From Hysterangium stoloniferum (taxonomy: Eukaryota; Basidiomycota; Agaricomycetes; Hysterangiales; Hysterangiaceae), in NCBI GenBank assembly GCA_015178975.1, contig WHVD01000040.1, positions 496,001 to 560,000 of the forward strand: a stretch of DNA of 64,000 bases, read 5' to 3'. Below, piece by piece: positions 47,592-59,574 of this stretch (the stretch's first letter is position 1; the number at the start of each line of letters is the position of its first letter). The notes below the pieces were generated by a model that did not search any database, was not told the origin of the DNA, and saw only the letters and a list, made by a program, of their open reading frames with translations. The position numbers and the translations under genes were made by a program.

Positions 47592-48230
47592 ATGACCATG
47601 GGTTTAGGATCAAAGCCTTTCCCCTCCAGGCCAACCATCGCCCCATATTGGGTCCGAGCAGACCCTGCACAAGAGCGTTGTCAGCTTCTTGAAGAAAAGA
47701 AGAAGGTGCATGAGGAGGAGGAACATAAGGAGAAGGAGGAGCTGAAGGCGATAGAGGCAGAGGAGAAGAGGTTGGCAGAGGTGGAGGCTGCTCACAAGCA
47801 TTGGGAAGGTTGCAAAGAAGAAGCAGAGAGAGGCCGATCAGGTGCAAGAAGAGGAGGCAAAAAAGAAATGGGATGGTAAAGTAAGTTGGAGATATATATA
47901 TTTTTATTCTTGTAACCTCGCTGACATCCTTTCACAGCACAAGGTGGCAACACCATTGGATTCCGATGATGAAGAGGATGAGGAGGATGAGGAGGGAGTG
48001 CCGGGGCCTTCGAGCCCTAAGGTAAGTTCAGACTCCTATATTGTAGTTTTTATTTTTATTTTTTTGGTTATAGCAACAAAAACAGGCCCCCAAGGTGGGG
48101 CCCAAAATGGACCAATGGTGGGGGCCACACCTGTCAAGAGTGTGCCAACCAGAACCTTAGTTTCATCTTCCCAGATTCCAATGGGAACAGGCCCTATCAA
48201 GAGTGGCAGGCAGACACATTTGTATTTATA
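47592..48230 (+). pseudogene. antisense accessory gene of G2: E/K coiled coil, acidic tract, Cys cluster
   Basis: Starts MTMGLGSKPFPSRPT 173 bp from the LTR edge. It encodes a long Glu/Lys-rich helix (EEEEHKEKEELKAIEAEEKR), then shifts frame near 47810 to AKKKWDGK. A GTAAGT...CACAG intron (about 47881-47937) leads to an acidic tract DSDDEEDEEDEEG, and a second GTAAGT...TATAG intron (48022-48074) to the Cys segment. That segment keeps CQEC (48132-48143); the next four positions of a CX2CX6CX10CX2CX6C pattern are Phe (48162), Tyr (48195), Trp (48204) and Phe (48225). Each is one base from a Cys codon. The leader (TTTGTTGGGTATG, GTGTCAAGA) matches that of the antisense gene at 8238. Dead copy; function unknown. 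Confidence 0.6.
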
Positions 48231-48272
48231 CTAGTCCAGGATCCTGCTTACTAAGTAATGTGACTAGGAGAA

Positions 48273-48410
48273 TGAGTCAGTATATCCCATACTTGACTCA
48301 TAAGTGTATTTCAGAGTCATCCAACCAGCTATGACTATGTATCTGAGTCATAGCTCTGATCATAACTCATAGCATACATAGTCAAATTGACATGACTCAC
48401 CAATGAGTCA
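48273..48410. promoter_or_regulatory. cluster of five TGASTCA (Gcn4/AP-1-type) sites
   Basis: Perfect heptamers at 48273, 48294, 48344, 48393 and 48404, in 138 bp between the antisense gene and pol. Such heptamers bind bZIP factors in fungi. Whether they act here is unknown. Confidence 0.45.
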
Positions 48411-49497
48411 TCTCCCTCAATATGTAGTCAAGGAGATGGGTAAATTGCATACCATAAGGGCTAGAGATATCTTATTAGTATGTAATCCATGACTCTGCTG
48501 GTTTCCATGGCAAATCTTATGTTATCAGAACAATGACATCTTAAAATCTTGAGCCAAAGTTAAAGGATCCAGTCCTCTACTATTTGACTAATGTCCCTTA
48601 AAGGTTAAACAAAAAAACAAACTGATAAAATATATGACAGGGACTGGGCTTATTTGGATATGCTTGATGAAAACTTAAGACAATTTCTGATGCATTGCCG
48701 AGCTCTGTAGCTAGGATCCATGAAGTTTCTTCATCTGTACCTTCATAGCCAGCCCATGTGACCAAATAAAGCAACTTGCATGAGCATCAGCGATTGTCGA
48801 TTTTGGAGTCTAGGATTTCCGATATCTCGAATTCAGGTTCTCTGTCAATAATCATGGGTGGTGGTGGTGGTTGTATGTGATTCAGTATATTGTTAGCAAC
48901 ATGTGGTTCTAACATAGATACATGAAATACCAGTTGCACTGCATGCATGTTGTCAGGAAGCCGAAGAGTCCACGAAAGCGTACCGGCTTGTGCTATACAT
49001 AACTTCAAAAGGACCTAAATATTTTTCAGAGAGCTTCTTGGAAGTTCTAGTGGTTCGGAAAAATTCAGCTTTAATGAATACTCGGTCTCTGATCTTAAAT
49101 TCTGGAGGCAGAAGTCGATTCTTATCCACAGACCATTGGTATTGTTCTTGGGCCATTGCAATAGTTTCCCGAAGTTCTTGATGTAGCTCATCAAGGTTTG
49201 TAATGAAGTCTTGAGCACGGATGGATGTGAGATCACGTTCCAGGTGGATTGCAATATTGGGGTTATAGCCTTTGTTTGCAAAGAAAGGTGAAATGCCAGC
49301 AGTGGCATTCAGTGTGTTGTTATATGCGAACTCAACCAGCGGTAGTAGTGACTTCCAATTATCTTGTTGATAGTTACAATAGACGTGAATGTATTGTTCC
49401 AAGGTTTGATTCATGCATTTGGTTCAGCCATCACCTTCCAGGTGATAGCCCGAAGTAAAGTGTAACTTCATGCCTAGTGGTTTTCTGAGTGACCTAA

Positions 49498-50176
49498 GGA
49501 GGGTGTTTATAATTACTATAATCTCAAATATTTACTAATAAAAGTCTTATTTTTACAAAACTCTATCTTTAAATAGTGACATCTATTCTGAAACAATTAT
49601 ATCATCAAAAAACAACCATCAGAAATAGTTCTCCATATTACATCTTATACAACCCATAATTATTTAACAAATTCCATTGTATATAATTTCCTTCCTTTTA
49701 CAGATGCCTACTAATACTTTTATTAGTACTTTGTTTTTTAAAAGTTGTAATGTAGTTATTTCCATGTAAAATATGTAAAATATTATTGGAAATTTTTCAT
49801 ACCACAGCTGTCTTTATTAAGTAAAACCCCCTATATATTCTGGGTATGTTGAATCAAATAGAAATATCTTCAGATTGACAGATCCATTCCAAAGTAATAC
49901 ATATGTATTTAGAGGTGCCAATGATATACATATGCATGGAATGGACTATCTAAAGGTATCTATTTTTTAAAAGTATTAGTTTTTCAAACTACTAATTGTT
50001 TTTATTGTCTACTCATGTCTGGAAAGATTCTTTAGTTTGTAATGTACGAGAGAGTTTAAAACTTTCAAAAAGTTTTAAAAACCAAGTTATGTTTGAGTCA
50101 CATCCCAGATGTTTAAATGACCTTTAGAGTATATTAGAATTTGGTATACTTAATAGTTTTCAGATACATATCCTCC
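49498..50176 (+). mobile_element. MITE copy M1 in G2 integrase
   Basis: 679 bp. Ends GGAGGGTGTTTATAATTAC and CCTCC, with target duplication TAA (49495-49497, 50177-50179). It is nearly identical to M3. Internal palindromes include TACATATGTA and GTTTTAAA pairs. It interrupts the integrase after SHFFRR. Non-coding. Confidence 0.93.
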
Positions 50177-52561
50177 TAAAGAAATGAGAGACAAACTCAG
50201 ATCCACGATCAGATGTGACATGCAATGGAACACTGTGCTTGGAAAATATATGGGTGATGAATAGTTCAGCTAACTGTACAGATGTTATTGTGTCATATGT
50301 TGGAATGAAAGTACTTTGCTTCGTGAGCCTATCCACAACAACTAGGATCCACAACAACTAGGATTGCTGTATGACCTTCGGATGCCAGTAGGTGCTTGAT
50401 GAAATCCATAGAAATTGAGTTCCAGGGTTTTTCCGCTATCGGGAACTGTTTGAGTAGACCATATGGTTTGTGTCGCTGTGATTTAGAGTGTAAACAAGTT
50501 GTACAGGATTTGCAATAGTGCTTAATGAAATCTTAAATTCTGGGCTATGTATATTCTCTTCTAATGAGTGCAAGAGTCTTATTGAGGCCAAAATGTCCCA
50601 AGATCGGGTGGTTGTGCTTATGTTGTAGGATTCGCAGCCGAAGGGTGTCAGAATCCAGTACATAGATGTGGTTGTCAAGTCTAATGAAACCCTGCAAGTC
50701 TAGTGACCATTAGTGTTGATTGGGATCAGATGGGTTATTGAGGTGTGCTTTGGTGACTTTGTCTAATGGAATTGCCAATAGTACAGTAGGTCTTGATGTA
50801 ACTTTTCAGTATCCATAAGGATAACACTTTGCAAGACTGGATGAATGAGGTAAGTGGCTTGGATAGACACAGACAGTTGTACAGATGAAAACATAGGCTT
50901 AAAGTTATGCAGATTAACTGTGGCATAATTGCTACTCCCCTTTTTAGGATAGATGTCCCATCATCTAGTCATAGCATCAGGTTTTCCACCAAGGTGGCCA
51001 GGACGGAAGTGGATGACCATGTTTAAGGCAGAAAGGTATTTGGACCAGTGAGCTTGTCAGCAGGTTCAAGAGTTTAGTGGTTGAAAAGTAAACCAAATTT
51101 TTGTGGTCAGTTATAACATCTATTGGAAAAGCCAATCCTTCTAGATAATGTCACCATGTCTTGAAAAAATATTGTGAGTAGTTCTTTGTTGTGAACATCA
51201 TAGTTGAGTTCAGATGCCAAAAAGGTGCAAGACAAGAAGGCTACCAGGTGGACTTCACCGTTAGTGTCCAGAATGGACAATATCACAGCAAGCATATAAT
51301 CCGAGGCGTCAGTTTCCACAATGAGTTGAACATTGGGCTTCCAGTGCAACAAAATAGGGGCAGATGTAAATGCACTTTTCAATTCTCAGAATGCCAAGTG
51401 GCATTCCTCAGAGAAATTCCATGGGGCATCTTTACAAGTAAGATGAGTAAGCAGAACAGCAATTTTTGAGTAGTTGTGAATGAAACGACGATAAAAATTG
51501 GCAAAGCCTAAAAAGGACTGGATGTCCTTAACCTTTCGGGGTTCCAGCCAATCTTGAATGACTTGAACTTTAGAGTCATCCATGTGGAGACTGTCGGGTC
51601 CCATCATGAAACCTAAATATTCAACCGTGTCGACATCAAAAGAACATTTTTTACCATTCACAAAAGACCATGTTTTCGGAATCTTCAGAGAACTTCATGG
51701 ACATGTTCATTGTGAAGTGTGGGGTCTTTGGAAAATATGAGGATGTCGTCTAAGTACACAATAACATAGATGTTGAGGAAGTCAGAAAAAACATCATTGA
51801 TAAAACATTGAAAGACCAACAGAGTGTTGGTGAGACTGAAAGGCATCACTAACCATTCGAAAGAGCCATAGCAAGTGCGAAAAGCCATTTTCCACTTGTT
51901 GCCTTTAGCGATCCAAACCAAATGATAGGCGTGTTTAAGATCTACATATCTTTGTATAGATTCAGGCCTTCCGAGGGGCATCAAGTAAATCAGAGATTAG
52001 TGGTAATGGGTACTTATCTTTCCAAGTGATCACATTGAGTCCTTGAAAGTCAACGCAAAGCCATAGGGAATCGTCCTTTTTCCAAACAAAGAGAACAGGG
52101 GCTCCATAAGGAGATTTTGAGGGTCAGATAAATCCTATAGCCAAGTGTTTGTCAAAGAAAGCTCAGATAGCCCATATTTTGGACTGCAAGAGAGGATAAA
52201 CCGGGCCTAAGGGTGGATGTGAACCTTCTTCAATATCAATTTTCAAATCGTAAGGCCTGTGAGGGGCAAGCTGATCAGCTTTTTGTTTACTGAAGAGGTC
52301 TGCAAATTCGTGGTATTTTTCTGGAACACCTTCCAAATCTGCGACAGGTTCAGCTACCAGAGTTGTGAAATGACTGGTGGCTTCATCAACTTTAAGATTG
52401 ACTGTAAATGCTTGGGAGCCTTCCAACTTGATGGTGATCATAAAAGCTGTGGCATTTATTAGAGAGATGGGAGGCAGAGAGCTTGGATTTGCCACAGGGG
52501 CTGGAGGTGCCATAGAGGCCATATTTGCCGAAACAGGCGGAGATGGACCAGTTGTATCAGG

Positions 52562-53363
52562 TGTTAGGATACACACACAGGGTGGGTCTCTGGAGAAACC
52601 CGCGGGATATCTGGTAGGACTTGGCTTCAGCTTATAGGCTGCGCCCTCGCTAGATCATGTTGTCCAATTTCGAACAGGCGGACGGGAATCCTGGGGAGTC
52701 CGGGCAGGGTTTGTGGGTCGTAGGTCATGGGTTGTGAGTCGAGATAGTTGAGAGAGGTAGATGGCCGGAGCCTGTGGGCTCCAACTAGTGAGAGCGATGT
52801 GAATCAAGCAAGGATCTAGAGCAGAAAATGGATTAGATTACTGGGGGGAATCTAAGCTAATTTTCTGACTGGATTGTATGTACAACATCTGCCAGTTTAT
52901 ATAGACTGTGGAATGAATGACATACCAAATCCAGTAATGATGAAACGAAACTAACAAAACATAAAACGGGAATAATAAACACCAAGTTTGGTGTTAGGAA
53001 TGGGACAGAACGGAACGGAGTCCGAATCGTGACAAAGCATAACCCATAACGGGAAATGGAGTGGGAGCGGAGTTCAAATCGTGACAGGTCATTTGACTAA
53101 AACAGGAATGGGGCTCAATTAGAGTGGTGATGGGATTCTGAGTGGGGTCTGGTGACTGATGTGTGGGATGAAGACGGACATAGACAGACACGGAGTCTGG
53201 GGGAGGTCCGGTGACTGATATGTGTCGTAATGAGGTTGAACGTAACAAGTCTTGACGTACAGAGTCCAGGCGGGAATTCCTATAAACAGACATTTGGTGC
53301 GTGTAGGGTGTGGTGGCGTACAGGTTAGCGCCTGGAGTCCAGCGGGATTGTCCGGTCGTAACA
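52562..53363 (-). mobile_element. F2 LTR inserted in G2
   Basis: On the + strand, TGTTAGGATACACAC to CCGGTCGTAACA, 802 bp. Flanks TCAGG and TTGGG are a poor match, possibly a mutated duplication. CpG is partly kept. Core at 52617-52635. Confidence 0.85.
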
Positions 53364-53769
53364 TTGGGTGCCAATGGGGTTTGGAAATGGATACTGCCCA
53401 ATACCTAATCAATCAATGGATTGTAGTGGGTGAGCCAGTTATGTCCTAGAACCACAGAGCAGCTCAAGTCCAACTGTGTTACAAAAAGTGTAACTGTCTG
53501 AAAATTTCCACATGGGAACTGTTTGCAGCCTTGTGAGATTACAGAGTTTGAGGTACCATTGAAAAGTCGGAGCAGAATCAGATCTATTGCATAGGTTTTT
53601 AACTGATATTTTGAGGAAAACATTATATCTATGAAACAATGAGTTGACTGAATCTACAAGGGCTCAAAAATTGAGACTCCCGAAGGGTTCCAAAGTGAAA
53701 TTTATAAACAATGAATTTGGATCATAAAGAGCAGACACGTTAAGATGACAATTCTCCAGTGTGTGGGGA

Positions 53770-53885
53770 GATTCAATGCAACTCACCAATTCTTCCTCCT
53801 GGTTCACAGAATGTGTTTTCCAAGAGAAATTATAATATATTGTGTGGAATGGATGGAACAAGAGCATCAGCAGACCAATAACAAT
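53770..53885 (-). repeat. short match to the 3' flank of the gene family
   Basis: The minus strand reads GTTCCATCCATTCC, then TTCTCTTGGAAAACAC, then GAACCAGGAGGAAG. This order and spacing match the 3' flank of unit 1 (about 26980-27060). Confidence 0.45.
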
Positions 53886-53951
53886 TCTCTACCTCTTATG
53901 TGGAGTTCAAAATAAAGTGTTAGATTGAGTAATGCTAGCAGTGTTTCCCAG

Positions 53952-54023
53952 GGTCAGGTGGTGTAATGGTTAACACCCTTGCTATATATGCAGAAGCCCT
54001 AGGTTCAATCCCCAGTCTGGCCA
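53952..54023 (+). tRNA. tRNA-like sequence, probably a SINE head or pseudo-tRNA
   Basis: 72 nt folding as a cloverleaf: acceptor GGTCAGG/TCTGGCC with discriminator A, D stem GTGT/ACAC around AATGGTTA, T arm CTAGG-TTCAATC-CCCAG. The A-box (TGGTGTAATGGTTAACAC) and B-box (GGTTCAATCCC) are intact. The anticodon stem has mismatches and the loop TATATAT lacks U33, so no reliable anticodon can be given. The D-arm resembles tRNA-Gln/Glu types. Confidence 0.6.
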
Positions 54024-54588
54024 TTCATTTTCTACACTTTTAACATAAAGGTGACCAAAAGAGGTGTGGTGATGATGCAAAGGAGGGAATGAGCGATGAG
54101 GTTTAATTTATCACACCAGGTATGGGTGGATGGATCGTTGATTGAGCCAGGGATTGCATCACACTATGGAAGAAGATGAGCAAGAGTAGTGATTATATTG
54201 AGGCTTGCACACTGTGGTACATGTAGATTCAATGGGAAGATGCAGCTATCAGCTTGAGAGTAACCTCAATTTTTCCTTCCCTGGCCAGAAAACCCCATGA
54301 ATATGATTTGTGTGTGTGTCAGAATCAGACTGGTAGGATATTTGAATGGGTGGATATGAGATTATGCTGGAAGGTCAAACAATGTTAATATACCTTGGGA
54401 TGGGTTTAATGAGTGAAGAAACCAGATTCAGCTTATTGATATCATCTGTGCTAAGCATGCTGTTGTCAAAGGTGTTCATGGCAGAGAGTTCACGCCACAG
54501 TGAACATGAGATGTCATTTTTGACATTAAGTCTTGATGTTGCTATACAATGAAATGCACTGCATCTTCTTGAATATTTGTGAATAACA
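54024..54588. other. possible SINE body / unassigned
   Basis: Non-coding sequence after the tRNA-like head. No poly(A) or simple tail was identified, so the extent of a SINE is unknown. Confidence 0.35.
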
Positions 54589-54735
54589 CTGAATCACACT
54601 GTATCTTGAATATTTGTGAATTGCACTCAATCCCCCCAAACAATTGTGAATCACAATGAATCACACTGTATCTCGAATATTTGTGAATTGCACTCAATCC
54701 TCCCAAACAATTGTGAATCACAATGAATCACATTG
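54589..54735 (+). repeat. ~72-bp tandem duplication
   Basis: Two units of GAATCACACTGTATCT, then TTTGTGAATTGCACTCAATC and CCCAAACAATTGTG, almost identical. A third degenerate unit is on the left and a partial one on the right. Confidence 0.9.
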
Positions 54736-54876
54736 TGTCCCTTTGAATATTTGCAAATCATGCTGAATCAGGAAAAATCAGTTCAGGGTTTCTCACCTTG
54801 AAAAACCTTTAAGAAACTCATGGGAAATTGTCAATTTCTTCATGATTTCACAAATACATTTCTTGAATTTCCATAG

Positions 54877-55026
54877 TGTTTCCAGACTCCCCAGGTTTTC
54901 CATCCACCTGTTTGAAATTGGACACCATGATCTTGCAAGGGTGCAGCCTATAAGCTGAAGCCAAGTCCTACTGGATTATCTGCAGGTTTCTCCAGAAACC
55001 CTCCATGAGCCTGCACATCCCTTAAC
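54877..55026 (+). mobile_element. F2 LTR 3' fragment
   Basis: Only the last ~150 bp of F2, ending CCCTTAACA, with the core at 54950-54968. CpG depleted. Confidence 0.75.
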
Positions 55027-56460
55027 ACCCTTAGTATAATTACATAAGATGTACACACTCAAACCCCAGTTTCAATCTGTTAGGATTTCCACTACATACA
55101 AGTGTGATCTTCTTGAGTCATTAGAACTTCCATCTCTTATCCCTCCTTCTTGTCTTACTTCCTCTCTTTCTTTGTTTGGTAGCCTTGTTAGTATTGCCCT
55201 AACAAGGGGAAGGCTTCAAAGGGTTAATCAGATGCACCGGGGAATGATCATGGATGGTGGTGGTTCTCACAGGCAGTGATACACATTTCTTGGTTCCCAG
55301 TACTTGAATACCTGGTGTGCTTTTGTCACTAGTATCAGTCTCAGTGATGTCAACTTTCTTCCTTCTCTTCCATTTCCTTTCCTTCAACTTCTCCTGTACA
55401 CATCTTGAGAATTCCATGTCTTCTTCAGTGCCATAGGTAGATGTTGAAGGTGTAGGTATGCCCCCCCAAAGACCATCAGCATTACCCCAAGTATTCACTG
55501 GTGGGGAAAAGGATGTTGGCAGGGGCAGCACCACCTAAGCCCAGGCATACTCGACATTTTCTATATGAGATGAACTGGTGAGGTTGGTGGTAATTTACAT
55601 CTCATTGTATATTGAATTAAACTCCACTTGGCTGTTGGTATGAGGAGGTTGGGGAAGGGGAAAAGGAAATTGGTGGATTATGAATTTGGATATGATAAAG
55701 AAGATAAACAAATAAGTGGAATAGAGCTAGTAATCAGAGAAAAAACAACAGCATATAGTCCTTTAAATGCCATACATAGCTTGTAAGCCCTTAGGAGTGT
55801 GGGAGCATTTCAAATGTCCACACTCACAGGGGTGTTCTGCAAAGTGTTATTCAACTGTTTCAACAGGTTATGGGCCCCAGTTTCTAAACTGCTACATCCA
55901 GTTGCTATCTGTGCAATCCATCACTTCCCACATCTTTTTTGACAACTTCTATTATCTACAACACTCTACATTGCATTTGGATCATATTTGTAGTCATATC
56001 TCTGTGGTTTTGGACTTGTTTTGGTCACTTTCAGCACTCACCCCACTCCCCTGCCCCTGTGCACATTTTTCGCTTATTAAGTGCCCACTTAGCGCTGGTT
56101 GCCAAATAAGGAAATATATTCCCACACTCCAAATCAAAAACTGTCCTCCTAATTTCCATTTTTAGAGTGAAAGTATTTTTGTCACTCTTGTGACTCCTTG
56201 TGACTTATCTCATCTGTCACACTTCCTCCTACCATTTCTGGAACTTTCCAGTGTTGTCTGCATCTCTGCCACATTATTTTATCTTTTATTATAGGGTTGG
56301 TTTTGAACTGTTGGCATAGTGTACTTTAGTAAGCCTGTGTTTTTACCTTCCTTGCAATATCACAGTAACCCTGTTGAGCAAAGCAGTGTTACAACTGCTT
56401 CTCCAATTAATTAGTCCTTTGGTGATACACAGTTAAATTTTTGGTCAACATTGATCTGTC
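55027..56460. other. unassigned; weak basic ORF on the minus strand
   Basis: A minus-strand frame at 55534-55199 contains MEFSRCVQEKLKERKWKRRK and a Ser/Thr-rich end, which may be the remains of a transposon or host protein. No family is recognised. The part after 55540 is non-coding and may include the copia 5' LTR, whose ends I could not define. Confidence 0.35.
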
Positions 56461-59400
56461 ATAGCATCTAGCAATACTCACAAGCACCATAGTGTTATTT
56501 TGGGAGAGTCAAATTATAAGGATTGGAATCATGATCTTATTGGTTTATTGCATATGGAGAATTGTCTTTCCATTGTCCTTAGAAAAGAAAAACAGCCCAA
56601 TGATGTTAAACTACTTGCATCCTGGTTGGAACACTCCAACAAAGTAGCTGGTATTATTTGGCACTCTATTGGATCTATCCAGAGCAGTCATATCGATATT
56701 AGTGATACTCCTAATGATATGTGGTTGAAACTTCACCAGGCACATTCTACTTGCACCTTTTGCAAGTGTCACTATTATATACAGAATAATTGCCATCTCT
56801 ACAAATTTGCACAGAAGAAGGCATTAAAACAAGTAGAGCAGAAGAAGAAGAAGCATAAAAGGAGAAAGGTAGCCAAAGCACATACTAGTGTCTCTGATAA
56901 AGTCTCAGAAGAGAAACAGCCAGAGTCTACTGGAAATGCAAATGCTTGCATTCCTGATCCTTCTGATCCATCTTGTGCTCTCCTTGTTCATGCTATGTAG
57001 TTCTGATTGGACAGCTGACATAGGTGCATGTTCCCATATGACACCACTATTAGGATACATACAGGGCGGGTTTCCAGAGAAACCCACGGGATATCCAGTA
57101 GGACTTGGCTTCAGCTTATAGGCTGCACCCTCGCGAGATCGTGCTGTCCAATTTCAGACGGATGAACGGGAATCCTGGGGAGTCTGGGTGGGGGTTGTGG
57201 GTCGAGGGGTCGTAGGTTGTAGGTTGTGGGTCGTGAATCAAGATTGATGAGAGAGATAGATGCGCCAGAGCCCATGGGCTCCGACTAGTGTGAGCGGTGT
57301 GATTCAAGTAGGGTTTTAGAGCGGAAAATGTATTAGATTACTGGGGAATCTAAGCTGATTTTCTGACTGGATTGTATGTACAACATCTGCCAGTTTAAAT
57401 AGACCGTGGAGTGAATGTCATACTGAATCCAGTAATAATGAAATGAAACGAGCAAAACATAAAACGGGAATAGTAAACACCAATTTGGTGTTAGGAATGG
57501 GATGGAACAGAGCGGAGTCCAAATAGTGACAAATCATAAACCAAAACGGGAAATGGAGCGGGAGCGGAGTCCAAATCATGACAGGTCATTTGACTAAAAT
57601 GGGAACGGGGCTCGGTTAGAGGGATGACGGGTTTTCTGAGTGGGGTCCAGTGACTGATGCATGGGATGAGGTCAGAAATAGACAGAGAGGGAGTCCGGTG
57701 AGTATTCCAGTGACTGAAATGCAATGTAACAAAGATGAACGTAGACGAGTCTGATGTACGGAGTCCGGTGGGAATTCCAGTGAACTGATAACGGGTGCGT
57801 ATAGGGCGTGGGTGCATATAAGTTAGTGCCCAGAGTCTGGCAGGAATTCCGGTCGTAACAACCACATCGTCACTGGTTTTCAAGCTACAAACTATTTCAA
57901 ATTCCTATCCAAGTTGCAAATGGTCATATTATTATGTCTGCAGGAATAGGAGCTGTGCGGTTTAAGCCTAAAGACAAAGGCAATATAACATTGGAATTTC
58001 AAAGAGTTCTCTATGTTCCCCATCTCACAAGCAACTTACTCTCAGTTTTATACTTGACAAAGAAATAGAACTCCCATGTTTCTATCTTTGGTTCCACCAT
58101 GTCTTTCTATCAGAAGAAGGTTTTACATTTCAATGCAACAGTTAATGTGGATGGAATTACAGTACCTATGACAGATTATGCTGGTCTTGTTACAACCTGT
58201 CCACTAGACTCTACACTTTGGCATCATCATTTCAGTCATCTGAATCATGCTGATGTGAAGAAGCTTATGACAGGGGACTTGGTCACTGGTATTCAGATTG
58301 ACTCTCAGATTGCTCTAGACCCTATCTGTGAACCTTGCTTAGCTGGTAAACAGAACAGAGTGGTTAATAAGATGGCAACAACACGCTACACGATACCACT
58401 TGTACTTATTCACGGTGATGTTCATGGTCCTCTACCTACACAAACTGTAGAAGGGTTTCACTACTGGGTAATTTTCATTGATGATGCCTCACATTATACT
58501 GCCACTGCATTACTTAAAATAAAAGTGATGCATTTCAGGCATTTAAGCTATATAAGGCCAAAGTTGAGAATATGCTTCATCAGAAGATCAAGATCTTTAG
58601 AGATGACAAGGGTGGAGAGTATATGTCAAAGAAATTTGATACTTTCCTTGTAAATGATGGCATTAGTCAGCAGCATACTGTCCGAAATGAGCCTCACCAA
58701 AATGGTGTGGCTGAATGCTTTAATAGGACATTGGAAGAAGGAGCTACTTCAATTATGACTGAATCTCATCTTCCTCCTTCTTTTTGGGAACATCCTGTCC
58801 TTGCAATTACTTATGTGCACAATCGCACCTACTACTGCTCTCAAACACTCTGTGCCTTACACTGCTTTCCATAGCAGTAAACCAAATGTGTCACAACTCA
58901 GAGTATTTGGATCCACTGCCTATGTACATGTACAGAAAGATCAACGTATTGGACTTGGCTCTCATACACAGAAATGTGTCTTCATTGGATATCCCCCAGA
59001 CTACAAGGGTTAATTATTTTACAATCCATTGACTAAGAAGACAATTATCAACATTAATGCTGTTTTTGATAAGAGAGGTTTGCCAGGACTATCCAAGCAG
59101 ACTACCATCACCACCACCATCTATTCCTAAGGTTTTTCCTGATAACCAACAATTCATTGATATGTTTATTCCTGGCCCCTCTGGATCCACTCAGTTGGGA
59201 GCTCCACAGGAACCCAATCAGGTGGGAGATGATCAGGGTAATGCTTTGGCTCCTGATTCTGGCTCTAACTCTGATTCTGCTTCTGAGCATTCTCCTCCTT
59301 CTAAACCACATTGCAATCCACCCAGAAACAGAGTTCTTCCTAAGCATTTCTGGCAAGTTGACCCTGCTAACATCCACAACTATAGAGAATCTACTCCTGT

Positions 59401-59574
59401 AGTTGAGTCCAGTGATGAAGCAAAGGATTCTGTACCAACTTTTCCTCAACCAGTTGAGTCTGAGGAGGAAGCTCTAGGTGCCAGTGAAGGAGATCTTTAT
59501 ATCTCTGTAGATGAGGCCTTTGAGTTTGCTTACAAGGCTAGTGCCAATGATAATGCACCTAGAACTCTCCAGTA
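56461..59574 (+). pseudogene. copia element relic (gag to integrase)
   Basis: Gag at 56500-57000: ESNYKDWNHDLIGLLHMENC, PNDMWLKLHQAHS, then a zinc knuckle CTFCKCHYYIQNNC with Tyr in place of His (CX2CX4YX4C). The gag C-terminal half is deleted before the knuckle. Protease: TADIGACSHMTP (DTGA changed to DIGA), split by an F2 solo LTR. Integrase zinc site LWHHHFSHLNHADVKK...CEPCLAGK at 58218-58350. Catalytic positions lie in IHGDVHGPL, FIDDASHYT and PHQNGVAECFNRTLEE (Cys where Arg is usual). A Pro/Ser-rich spacer 59057-59575 leads toward RT, which is absent. Frameshifts at about 58530 and 58830; the 3' part ends at gene-family unit 3. Confidence 0.88.
57048..57860 (-). mobile_element. solo LTR, family F2, in copia protease
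   Basis: On the + strand, TATTAGGATACATAC to CCGGTCGTAACA, 813 bp, with perfect target duplication ACCAC (57043-57047, 57861-57865). It keeps many CpGs, so it is younger than its copia host. Core at 57101-57119. Confidence 0.93.

Larger units (their letters stand above)
48640..53700 (-). pseudogene. gypsy G2 pol (protease to chromodomain)
   Basis: Read on the minus strand. Protease 53640-53405 (LVLGHNWLTHYNPLID-type end). A linker 52576-52163 with DLEGVPEKYHEFADLFSKQK. RT 51984-51685 with YVDLKHAYHLVWIAKGNKWK, then [13 protein letters not shown] thumb 51661-51386 (VEYLGFMMGPDSLHMDDSK, QSFLGFANFYRRFI). RNase H from 51382 (LIVETDASDYMLAVILS, ELNYDVHNKELLTIF). Integrase core 50357-50160 (VVVDRLTKQSTFIPTYDT, HVTSDRGSEFVSHFF), split by a MITE, then 49414-48953 (NQTLEQYIHVYCNYQQDNWK, SPFFANKGYNPNIAIH). 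Chromodomain 48870-48640 (EPEFEISEILDSKIDN, WAGYEGTDEETSWI). Frameshifts and stops throughout; gag is missing. An F2 solo LTR splits the protease-RT linker. Confidence 0.9.

Noticed and set aside
53952..54023. Functional tRNA gene
   Set aside because: The anticodon stem is mismatched and position 33 is not U, so a pseudo-tRNA or SINE head is more likely.
59108..59449. Arg/Ser-rich 113-codon minus-strand frame
   Set aside because: Shadow of the copia Pro/Ser-rich spacer on the + strand.
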